This document shows, piece after piece, positions 13,367 to 24,726 of a DNA stretch of 64,000 bases; the first letter of the stretch is position 1; each line of letters begins with the position of its first letter. The stretch is taken from contig JAHQRK010000008.1 in NCBI GenBank assembly GCA_019828595.1, positions 2,728,001-2,792,000 of the forward strand, given 5' to 3'. This stretch comes from Aphanomyces cochlioides. Taxonomy: Eukaryota; Oomycota; Saprolegniomycetes; Saprolegniales; Verrucalvaceae. Both the position numbers and the translations under genes were made by a program. A model generated the notes under the pieces. The model ran no database searches. It had not been told where the DNA came from and saw only the letters and a list, made by a program, of their open reading frames with translations.

Positions 13367-16300
13367 ATGCCAGACATGGCGAGTGGGTATCTCGATGGGG
13401 TCGAGATATGCATGTGGCACGTGGGTACCAAGTGGAGAAAAAGTGGCATCGAGATGCAGTTTGTGGGGTATGCTTGGGACTCTCGCGTGTTGATTTCGGA
13501 CCAAGTTGGTGCTTGGTCGTCCACCACACGAGCATGACACCTTTCAAACATGCCAGACATGGCGAGTGGGTATCTCGATGGGGTCGAGATATGCATGTGG
13601 CACGTGGGTACCAAGTGGAGAAAAAGTGGCATCGAGATGCAGTTTGTGGGGTATGCTTGGGACTCTCGCGTGTTGATTTCGGACCAAGTTGGTGCTTGGT
13701 CGTCCACCACACGAGCATGACACCTTTCAAACATGCCAGACATGGCGAGTGGGTATCTCGATGGGGTCGAGATATGCATGTGGCACGTGGGTACCAAGTG
13801 GAGAAAAAGTGGCATCGAGATGCAGTTTGTGGGGTATGCTTGGGACTCTCGCGTGTTGATTTCGGACCAAGTTGGTGCTTGGTCGTCCACCACACGAGCA
13901 TGACACCTTTCAAACATGCCAGACATGGCGAGTGGGTATCTCGATGGGGTCGAGATATGCATGTGGCACGTGGGTACCAAGTGGAGAAAAAGTGGCATCG
14001 AGATGCAGTTTGTGGGGTATGCTTGGGACTCTTGCGTGTTGATTTCGGACCAAGTTGGTGCTTGGTCGTCCACCACACGAGCATGACACCTTTCAAACAT
14101 GCCAGACATGGCGAGTGGGTATCTCGATGGGGTCGAGATATGCATGTGGCACGTGGGTACCAAGTGGAGAAAAAGTGGCATCGAGATGCAGTTTGTGGGG
14201 TATGCTTGGGACTCTCGCGTGTTGATTTCGGAACAAGTTGGTGCTTGGTCGTCCACCACACGAGCATGACACCTTTCAAACATGCCAGACATGGCGAGTG
14301 GGTATCTCGATGGGGTCGAGATATGCATGTGGCACGTGGGTACCAAGTGGAGAAAAAGTGGCATCGAGATGCAGTTTGTGGGGTATGCTTGGGTCTCTCG
14401 CGTGTTGATTTCGGACCAAGTTGGTGCTTGGTCGTCCACCACACGAGCATGACACCTTTCAAACATGCCAGACATGGCGAGTGGGTATCTCGATGGGGTC
14501 GAGATATGCATGTGGCACGTGGGTACCAAGTGGAGAAAAAGTGGCATCGAGATGCAGTTTGTGGGGTATGCTTGGGACTCTTGCGTGTTGATTTCGGACC
14601 AAGTTGGTGCTTGGTCGTCCACCACACGAGCATGACACCTTTCAAACATGCCAGACATGGCGAGTGGGTATCTCGATGGGGTCGAGATGTGCATGTGGCA
14701 CGTGGGTACCAAGTGGAGAAAAAGTGGCATCGAGATGCAGTTTGTGGGGTATGCTTGGGACTCTTGCGTGTTGATTTCGGACCAAGTTGGTGCTTGGTCG
14801 TCCACCACACGAGCATGACACCTTTCAAACATGCCAGACATGGCGAGTGGGTATCTCGATGGGGTCGAGATATGCATGTGGCACGTGGGTACCAAGTGGA
14901 GAAAAAGTGGCATCGAGATGCAGTTTGTGGGGTATGCTTGGGACTCTCGCGTGTTGATTTCGGAACAAGTTGGTGCTTGGTCGTCCACCACACGAGCATG
15001 ACACCTTTCAAACATGCCAGACATGGCGAGTGGGTATCTCGATGGGGTCGAGATATGCATGTGGCACGTGGGTACCAAGTGGAGAAAAAGTGGCATCGAG
15101 ATGCAGTTTGTGGGGTATGCTTGGGTCTCTCGCGTGTTGATTTCGGACCAAGTTGGTGCTTGGTCGTCCACCACACGAGCATGACACCTTTCAAACATGC
15201 CAGACATGGCGAGTGGGTATCTCGATGGGGTCGAGATATGCATGTGGCACGTGGGTACCAAGTGGAGAAAAAGTGGCATCGAGATGCAGTTTGTGGGGTA
15301 TGCTTGGGACTCTTGCGTGTTGATTTCGGACCAAGTTGGTGCTTGGTCGTCCACCACACGAGCATGACACCTTTCAAACATGCCAGACATGGCGAGTGGG
15401 TATCTCGATGGGGTCGAGATGTGCATGTGGCACGTGGGTACCAAGTGGAGAAAAAGTGGCATCGAGATGCAGTTTGTGGGGTATGCTTGGGACTCTTGCG
15501 TGTTGATTTCGGACCAAGTTGGTGCTTGGTCGTCCACCACACGAGCATGACACCTTTCAAACATGCCAGACATGGCGAGTGGGTATCTCGATGGGGTCGA
15601 GATATGCATGTGGCACGTGGGTACCAAGTGGAGAAAAAGTGGCATCGAGATGCAGTTTGTGGGGTATGCTTGGGACTCTCGCGTGTTGATTTCGGAACAA
15701 GTTGGTGCTTGGTCGTCCACCACACGAGCATGACACCTTTCAAACATGCCAGACATGGCGAGTGGGTATCTCGATGGGGTCGAGATATGCATGTGGCACG
15801 TGGGTACCAAGTGGAGAAAAAGTGGCATCGAGATGCAGTTTGTGGGGTATGCTTGGGTCTCTCGCGTGTTGATTTCGGACCAAGTTGGTGCTTGGTCGTC
15901 CACCACACGAGCATGACACCTTTCAAACATGCCAGACATGGCGAGTGGGTATCTCGATGGGGTCGAGATATGCATGTGGCACGTGGGTACCAAGTGGAGA
16001 AAAAGTGGCATCGAGATGCAGTTTGTGGGTATGCTTGGGACTCTTGCGTGTTGATTTCGGACCAAGTTGGTGCTTGGTCGTCCACCACACGAGCATGACA
16101 CCTTTCAAACATGCCAGACATGGCGAGTGGGTATCTCGATGGGGTCGAGATATGCATGTGGCACGTGGGTACCAAGTGGAGAAAAAGTGGCATCGAGATG
16201 CAGTTTGTGGGTATGCTTGGGACTCTTGCGTGTTGATTTCGGACCAAGTTGGTGCTTGGTCGTCCACCACACGAGCATGACACCTTTCAAACATGCCAGA

Positions 16301-16689
16301 CATGGCGAGTGGGTATCTCGATGGGGTCGAGATATGCATGTGGCACGTGGGTACCAAGTGGAGAAAAAGTGGCATCGAGATGCAGTTTGTGGGTATGCTT
16401 GGGACTCTTGCGTGTTGATTTCGGACCAAGTTGGTGCTTGGTCGTCCACCACACGAGCATGACACCTTTCAAACATGCCAGACATGGCGAGTGGGTATCT
16501 CGATGGGGTCGAGATGTGCATGTGGCACGTGGGTACCAAGTGGAGAAAAAGTGGCATCGAGATGCAGTTTGTGGGGTATGCTTGGGACTCTTGCGTGTTG
16601 ATTTCGGACCAAGTTGGTGCTTGGTCGTCCACCACACGAGCATGACACCTTTCAAACATGCCAGACATGGCGAGTGGGTATCTCGATGG
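13367..16689 (+). repeat. 183-bp satellite array, block 3 (about 18 units)
   Basis: Direct-orientation units of the agacatgg subtype. The right edge is cut by copy B at 16689, inside the inverted repeat of the monomer. Three neighbouring units near 16020, 16200 and 16385 share a one-G deletion (gtttgtgggtatg), so their period is 182 bp, a sign of recent unit-by-unit amplification. Confidence 0.96.
14200..15930 (+). repeat. Four-unit (732-bp) higher-order repeat in satellite block 3
   Basis: Diagnostic variants recur with a 732-bp period (4 x 183). GGAACAAG occurs at about 14230, 14962 and 15694. The order is then a GGGTCTCTCG unit, a CTTGCGTG unit, and a unit combining GAGATGTGCATG with CTTGCGTG. 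In the third cycle the CTTGCGTG unit appears three times as 182-bp copies before the GAGATGTG unit near 16513. Edges are approximate. Confidence 0.88.
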
Positions 16690-19600
16690 TTAAATGAGTT
16701 GTATTAACCTTATTTTTGAGCAAAGGCCCTAATGACTTACTAATTTGCCTCGTACTGTATAAATAGAACTTGGAAAACAGAATATGGCAAAGTGGTCATT
16801 GAACAGGAGATGAAGTGAGAGAGCCGTTAGCTCACTCATGAAACGACGCTGTCAGGAATGGCGTGTTGATGTAACCAGGGGTCCGAAGATAGATGCTTGA
16901 GCACATTGAATACCTTGGTGTATCCCTTCTTGAGAGGGAGATCAACCAGGAGCTGTTGTAGATGTAGCTTGATCAAAGAGGCAGCATGAATGGCAACTTC
17001 CATCGGACTCTTCGCTGTGAGGTCGGGTCGAAAGGTGCGATCGGCACGTTGGAGCCATATTTGATAATACACGCAGGCTCGGACAATCGGCCAGATCTTC
17101 AGATAGCCACGGATGTAGTATCCATCGGACGGCTTGGGCGTCTCGTAGAACATTTCCAGACACGTGGACGGAAAGGAACACTCGAGCAGTCGCTGGATTG
17201 TCTTGAAGGAATACCAAACAGATTGACCATATCCACAAGAGAACAGGAAATGCTCGTACGTTTCATTGACACGACAGAAGACACACGTCGGCTTGGGGTC
17301 TTGGTACTGAAACAGATATTGCATGGCGTTGGCGCGGAGAAGGGTCTTGAAAATGAACTCTCCATATCGAGGGAGAATGTGGTCGGGTTGGAGGAAGGCG
17401 GCAAGTTGGGTAAGGCGCTTGGGGTCTTCGTAAAAGTTGGATGGCAGGTTGAGATGCTTGGTAGGAAGAATGGACGAGCTGACAGCTGGAGAAGCTCTGA
17501 TCTTAGCCGATTTCGAAGTCGCAAGCGCCAACAAGATCGGACTCGAGTCAGGGTGTATCATCCAGTGCCATTCCATCCATTCAGAGCTTGGCGTCGGCAA
17601 GTGGAACACGGGAGCATCCTCTTCAGAAACAATCTCAAACAATCGTGATAACTTGGTCACCAAGATTGAGATCCATTGTTTCGTTGGAGGGACAAAATTG
17701 GCTTGGCGGCAGGCACGGTTGATTTTGTCGAACAAGATCGAAGCTGGCCAAACTCGCTGACACGGAGTCAACAAATGCGACAACTTCGTGATGTGAAGCG
17801 AAGCCAATACATTGGCTTGGTCTTGCGTCGATGTAGAGCACTGATCGTATAGGTCTTCGAGTCCAGGCAGATACGAGTTGTGCCAAAGGGGAACATCCAA
17901 AGATGAGATGTGATTTGGACAGCCGTACGGAGTCCAGCGGGATTCAAACCAGCTACTCAATAAGGCTTTCCACATTGGAGTGATATTGGGATTCTTGTAC
18001 AGTTGTCTGATGAATGCAGAAGAGCCATTTGCCAAGAGGAGATCTCGGGGGGAACCCCATGGATGAAAAGCCTTCTCGAGGAGAGTATAGCCCGGCGTAA
18101 TCCAGGCGGACATGGCAGACTTGCGGGGTGGGGTGGTGATGGCTTGAATGCATCTGATCATGACAGAGCGGTTGTGTTGTTGCCATAAAGCAAGTGCATG
18201 GTGCAGGCCTAAGCCACCGGACTTCTTCGGCATGAATAGGATCTCCTTTTTGATCAAACGGAGGCCATGGACAGAGGAGGATGGGTTGATTTCTTCACCA
18301 TGCATAAATTGAAGCATGGCCTTGTCGATCTTTTTGGCCAGGTCTTTGTCGGCAGGGACAAAAGCCAGTTGGTACCATAACACAGGCAGACATATGCTGT
18401 GCAGGATAGTGACTTTTCCGGCCATGGTTCGAGCCTTGTAGAGCCACAAAGACAAGCGAGCCACAAACTTCTCAAACACGTAATTGAAACGTGCCAATGG
18501 AGAAAGATTGGGCGCAACCAAGATACCAAGAGCCTTCACGGGACTGTCGGAAGTAACTTGTAGTGAGGCAAGGTTCCCATTCAACTGGCTGTAGGTCAGA
18601 ATTTGGGTCTTGTCTACGTTGAGTCGGAAACCAGACTTGTCGCAAAAGGTTTGAACCAATGCAAGCTGCCGGTGGAGGCACGTCTCATTTGCAGCATAGA
18701 GTTGCGAGTCGTCGGCAAAGTAACTCCCAGTGTGGTAGCGATCCCCACACTTGATGCCATAGTTGGAGTGTTGCCGTAGGAGTTGGCACATCGGTTCCAA
18801 AGCGATCACAAACAGAAGTGGCGACAGTGGATCACCTTGCAACACACCGCGTGAGATGTGAACTGGCTTGGACAAGAAGCCGTTCACCAAGATGCGAGAC
18901 TTGCGGCCCGAGTACAGTACGCGAACCATGGCAACAAAGGTTTCGGGAAAGCCATAGTGACGGAGGACGCGGAGCAAGTACGCGTGGTCCACGCGATCAA
19001 AAGCTTTCTCAAAGTCAAGCAGTGCCACCATCGAGGACGGACTGTGTAGTTTGATGTGGTGCAGCATGTCATCCAGTCGTGCAATATTGGTTTGGATATT
19101 GCTTCGACGGATAAAGCCTTGCTGGTCCGGGTGGATGATGTGTCGAATGTGGCGCTGGAGTCGATAAGCCAGAATACTCGTCAGGATTTTCACATCCGTG
19201 TTGAGTAGGCTAATGGGCCGATAGTTCTTGGCCTGTGACTTGGGGCCTTTCTTGTGCAGCAACACCAGCGTACTGACAAGTTGCATGGGAGTCAAGCGAG
19301 GGTGAGAATGGAGCTGGTGTGTGAATAGCAGCTCCAATACCAACGACCACTTGTGAGGTGCAAGTTTGAGGACTTCGAATGGCAGAGCGTTGGGACCTGG
19401 CGCTGAGTTCGAACTGCTGTGTCGAATAGCATGATAGAACTCGTTGGCGCGCAAGGGAGCCGACAGCTCTTTCTGGGCTTGCTCTGGCAGTTGCTTGTGT
19501 CGAGTCAATGGGGTCAGAAATGACGACACTTCGTCTCCAGATCGCTGCACCTCGGGAGCTGCAAACAAGTCCTTGTAGTAGTCGACCAGGACGTCAGACA

Positions 19601-20591
19601 TGCCTTGTTGATTGGAGACAACATTTCCATTGACATCCACCAACTCTTTGAAGACTGTCTTCTTCAAGGGGGTAGGGACAGGGGACATGAAGTGGAACTT
19701 GGACGAGCGCTCTGCTTTGTACAAGTGAAGTTGGAACGCCTGGTCTTGACGAAACTGCTTGTCTCGATCTTGCAGCTCGTGAATTTGCTTTTGAAGGTCT
19801 CGCACTCGATCCACCAGCACTGAATCTTGACGCATGTTGGGGACTTGCAAAAGCGAAGCGATCTCGACAGCTAACTTCTTCAACGGCAGACGTTGTTTCT
19901 CCAATCGTTGAGAATGGAATTCTTTGAGTTGGGAGCGGATATCATTGACCAGCATGTCGTAGGCCTTGGAGATATTGTGGAATGTTGGAGACTTGTCCAA
20001 AAATCGATCCAGACATCCATGAACAATCTCGGCCGCTCGTGGTAGACGAAGTAGCCAAGTTGGAGCTTTCCATGATCCAGAGCCATGGCGCAATGTTTGA
20101 CGCTTTGTGATGATACGACAAGCCACGTGGTCAGCCTGTGGAACGTGTGGCATGTGCGTCGCCTTCCAATGACGAAGACCCGCCAAGGTGGACGGACAAA
20201 AGATGTAGTCGAGTCGGTTGGTGAGTGTGGGACTTGTGAAGGTTCTTGCCACGGGGTTTTGACGGCGAAACAGATCCACCAGAGACAAACTGTGCATCCA
20301 TTGTTCCAGTTGAAGGGTGCCGGCCATGGTGGAGGTACTGGGTCTCAACGAATCCAAATCTTTGTTGAGAGTGCAGTTGAAATCTCCTCCAACAATGTGG
20401 AGCGCATGTGGAGGAAAGTCGCGTGGCAATTCTTCGAAGTAACTTGCTCGTTCTTGGAAGGCTGCCGGCGCATAGATATTGTGGAGAACGACTGTCAGTG
20501 GACCCAGAGTACATCGCACTTGTAGATAACGACCACGAAGCACTGGGTTGTCATGAGGGACTTGAGTGGCGTTCTTCAAAGGAGAGTGAGG
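16690..20591 (-). mobile_element. LINE copy B (visible 3' part, interrupted by copy C)
   Basis: 3' UTR 16690-16835 and ORF2 up to about codon 110, inserted in satellite after GTGGGTATCTCGATGG. Copy C then begins inside B's ORF2 at 20591/20592. The rest of B and its right-hand target copy are not found in the window, so B's 5' end lies beyond 64000 or was deleted by recombination. Confidence 0.93.
16836..20591 (-). pseudogene. ORF2 of copy B, N-terminus cut off by insertion
   Basis: An uninterrupted ORF2 frame of about 1250 codons. It starts within the endonuclease domain (after the first catalytic motifs) and runs through GGDFN, LDYIF, ADHVA, all RT motifs and the CX2CX7HX4C motif to DSVVS and TGA. 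It has no frameshift or stop of its own, so it was probably intact before copy C inserted. Variants such as VAMVRVL (others VDMVRVL) distinguish it. Confidence 0.93.
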
Positions 20592-23500
20592 TTAAATGAG
20601 TTGTATTAACCTTATTTTTGAGCAAAGGCCCTAATGACTTACTAATTTGCCTCGTACTGTATAAATAGAACTTGGAAAACAGAATATGGCAAAGTGGTCA
20701 TTGAACAGGAGATGAAGTGAGTGAGCCGTCAGCTCACTCATGAAACGACGCTGTTAGGAATGATGTGTTGACGTAACCAGGGGTCCGAAGATAGATGCTT
20801 GAGCACATTGAATACCTTGGTGTATCCCTTCTTGAGAGGGAGATCAACCAGGAGCTGTTGTAGATGTAGCTTGATCAAAGAGGCAGCATGAATGGCAACT
20901 TCCATCGGACTCTTCGCTGTGAGGTCGGGTCGAAAGGTGCGATCGGCACGTTGGAGCCATATTTGATAATACACGCAGGCTCGGACAATCGGCCATATCT
21001 TCAGATAGCCACGGATGTAGTATCCATCGGACGGCTTGGGCGTCTCGTAGAACATTTCCAGACACGTGGACGGAAAGGAACACTCGAGCAGTCGCTGGAT
21101 TGTCTTGAAGGAATACCAAACAGATTGACCATATCCACAAGAGAACAGGAAATGCTCGTACGTCTCATTGACACGACAGAAGACACACGTCGGCTTGGGG
21201 TCTTGGTACTGAAACAGATATTGCATGGCGTTGGCGCGGAGAAGGGTCTTGAAAATGAACTCTCCATATCGAGGGAGAATGTGGTCGGGTTGGAGGAAGG
21301 CGGCAAGTTGGGTAAGGCGCTTGGGGTCTTCGTAAAAGTTGGATGGCAGGTTGAGATGCTTGGTAGGAAGAATGGACGAGCTGACAGCTGGAGAAGCTCT
21401 GATCTTAGCCGATTTCGAAGTCGCAAGCGCCAACAAGATCGGACTCGAGTCAGGGTGTATCATCCAGTGCCATTCCATCCATTCAGAGCTTGGCGTCGGC
21501 AAGTGGAACACGGGAGCATCCTCTTCAGAAACAATCTCAAACAATCGTGATAACTTGGTCACCAAGATTGAGATCCATTGTTTCGTTGGAGGGACAAAAT
21601 TGGCTTGGCGGCAGGCACGGTTGATTTTGTCGAACAAGATCGAAGCTGGCCAAACTCGCTGACACGGAGTCAACAAATGCGACAACTTCGTGATGTGAAG
21701 CGAAGCCAATACATTGGCTTGGTCTTGCGTCGATGTAGAGCACTGATCGTATAGGTCTTCGAGTCCAGGCAGATACGAGTTGTGCCAAAGGGGAACATCC
21801 AAAGATGAGATGTGATTTGGACAGCCGTACGGAGTCCAGCGGGATTCAAACCAGCTACTCAATAAGGCTTTCCACATTGGAGTGATATTGGGATTCTTGT
21901 ACAGTTGTCTGATGAATGCAGAAGAGCCATTCGCCAAGAGGAGATCTCGGGGGGAACCCCATGGATGAAAAGCCTTCTCGAGGAGAGTATAGCCCGGCGT
22001 AATCCAGGCGGACATGGCAGACTTGCGGGGTGGGGTGGTGATGGCTTGAATGCATCTGATCATGACAGAGCGGTTGTGTTGTTGCCATAAAGCAAGTGCA
22101 TGGTGCAGGCCTAAGCCACCGGACTTCTTCGGCATGAATAGGATCTCCTTTTTGATCAAACGGAGGCCATGGACAGAGGAGGATGGGTTGATTTCTTCAC
22201 CATGCATAAATTGAAGCATGGCCTTGTCGATCTTTTTGGCCAGGTCTTTGTCGGCAGGGACAAAAGCCAGTTGGTACCATAACACAGGCAGACATATGCT
22301 GTGCAGGATAGTGACTTTTCCGGCCATGGTTCGAGCCTTGTAGAGCCACAAAGACAAGCGAGCCACAAACTTCTCAAACACGTAATTGAAACGTGCCAAT
22401 GGAGAAAGATTGGGCGCAACCAAGATACCAAGAGCCTTCACGGGACTGTCGGAAGTAACTTGTAGTGAGGCAAGGTTCCCATTCAACTGGCTGTAGGTCA
22501 GAATTTGGGTCTTGTCTACGTTGAGTCGGAAACCAGACTTGTCGCAAAAGGTTTGAACCAATGCAAGCTGCCGGTGGAGGCACGTCTCATTTGCAGCATA
22601 GAGTTGCGAGTCGTCGGCAAAGTAACTCCCAGTGTGGTAGCGATCCCCACACTTGATGCCATAGTTGGAGTGTTGCCGTAGGAGTTGGCACATCGGTTCC
22701 AAAGCGATCACAAACAGAAGTGGCGACAGTGGATCACCTTGCAACACACCGCGTGAGATGTGAACTGGCTTGGACAAGAAGCCGTTCACCAAGATTCGAG
22801 ACTTGCGGCCCGAGTACAGTACGCGAACCATGTCAACAAAGGTTTCGGGAAAGCCATAGTGACGGAGGACGCGGAGCAAGTACGCGTGGTCCACGCGATC
22901 AAAAGCTTTCTCAAAGTCAAGCAGTGCCACCATCGAGGACGGACTGTGTAGTTTGATGTGGTGCAGCATGTCATCCAGTCGTGCAATATTGGTTTGGATA
23001 TTGCTTCGACGGATAAAGCCTTGCTGGTCCGGGTGGATGATGTGTCGAATGTGGCGCTGGAGTCGATAAGCCAGAATACTCGTCAGGATTTTCACATCCG
23101 TGTTGAGTAGGCTAATGGGCCGATAGTTCTTGGCCTGTGACTTGGGGCCTTTCTTGTGCAGCAACACCAGCGTACTGACAAGTTGCATGGGAGTCAAGCG
23201 AGGGTGAGAATGGAGCTGGTGTGTGAATAGCAGCTCCAATACCAACGACCACTTGTGAGGTGCAAGTTTGAGGACTTCGAATGGCAGAGCGTTGGGACCT
23301 GGCGCTGAGTTCGAACTGCTGTGTCGAATAGCATGATAGAACTCGTTGGCGCGCAAGGGAGCCGACAGCTCTTTCTGGGCTTGCTCTGGCAGTTGCTTGT
23401 GTCGAGTCAATGGGGTCAGAAATGACGACACTTCGTCTCCAGATCGCTGCACCTCGGGAGCTGCAAACAAGTCCTTGTAGTAGTCGACCAGGACGTCAGA

Positions 23501-24581
23501 CATGCCTTGTTGATTGGAGACAACATTTCCATTGACATCCACCAACTCTTTGAAGACTGTCTTCTTCAAGGGGGTAGGGACAGGGGACATGAAGTGGAAC
23601 TTGGACGAGCGCTCTGCTTTGTACAAGTGAAGTTGGAACGCCTGGTCTTGACGAAACTGCTTGTCTCGATCTTGCAGCTCGTGAATTTGCTTTTGAAGGT
23701 CTCGCACTCGATCCACCAGCACTGAATCTTGACGCATGTTGGGGACTTGCAAAAGCGAAGCGATCTCGACAGCTAACTTCTTCAACGGCAGACGTTGTTT
23801 CTCCAATCGTTGAGAATGGAATTCTTTGAGTTGGGAGCGGATATCATTGACCAGTATGTCGTAGGCCTTGGAGATATTGTGGAATGTTGGAGACTTGTCC
23901 AAAAATCGATCCAGACATCCATGAACAATCTCGGCCGCTCGTGGTAGACGAAGTAGCCAAGTTGGAGCTTTCCATGATCCAGAGCCATGGCGCAATGTTT
24001 GACGCTTTGAGATGATACGACAAGCCACGTGGTCAGCCTGTGGAACGTGTGGCATGTGCGTCGCCTTCCAATGACGAAGACCCGCCAAGGTGGACGAACA
24101 AAATATGTAGTCGAGTCGGTTGGTGAGTGTGGGACTTGTGAAGGTTCTTGCCACGGGGTTTTGACGGCGAAACAGATCCACCAGAGACAAACTGTGCATC
24201 CATTGTTCCAGTTGAAGGGTGCCGGCCATGGTGGAGGTACTGGGTCTCAACGAATCCAAATCTTTGTTGAGAGTGCAGTTGAAATCTCCTCCAACAATGT
24301 GGAGCGCATGTGGAGGAAAGTCGCGTGGCAATTCTTCGAAGTAACTTGCTCGTTGTTGGAAGGCTGCCGGCGCATAGATATTGTGGAGAACGACTGTCAG
24401 TGGACCCAGAGTACATCGCACTTGTAGATAACGACCACGAAGCACTGGGTTGTCATGAGGGACTTGAGTGGCGTTCTTCAAAGGAGAGTGAGGATGTATC
24501 AACGTAGCCAGACCTCCAGTGGCTGGCGACGTGGATACTTCAGGGTAAATAGGCTCTTCAAAGAACAAAGAGCCTTCGTGG
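20592..24581 (-). mobile_element. LINE copy C, 3' part (interrupted by copy D)
   Basis: Inserted into ORF2 of copy B after TCAAAGGAGAGTGAGG. Contains the 3' UTR (20592-20737) and most of ORF2, then is broken at 24581 by copy D. The 16 bp CAAAGAGCCTTCGTGG at 24566-24581 recurs at 30255-30270 beyond D's 5' end, where C resumes, so this is true nesting and not a head-to-tail tandem. The expected right-hand copy of C's own target is missing. Confidence 0.94.
20738..24581 (-). pseudogene. ORF2 of copy C, left part of an interrupted gene
   Basis: About 1280 codons of ORF2 from the LFFEEPIYPEVS region of the endonuclease to the C-terminus, free of stops and frameshifts. The N-terminal ~75 codons (SLNTNG, FIQET) are displaced to 30271-30482 by copy D. 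All visible endonuclease, RT and zinc motifs are conserved. Confidence 0.92.
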
Positions 24582-24726
24582 TTAAATGAGTTGTATTAAC
24601 CTTATTTTTGAGCAAAGGCCCTAATGACTTACTAATTTGCCTCGTACTGTATAAATAGAACTTGGAAAACAGAATATGGCAAAGTGGTCATTGAACAGGA
24701 GATGAAGTGGTGAGCCGTCAGCTCAC

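Noticed and set aside
1..16689. CRISPR-like or other spacer-repeat array.
   Set aside because: The 183-bp units are directly adjacent, nearly identical and lack unique spacers; the context is eukaryotic LINE DNA.
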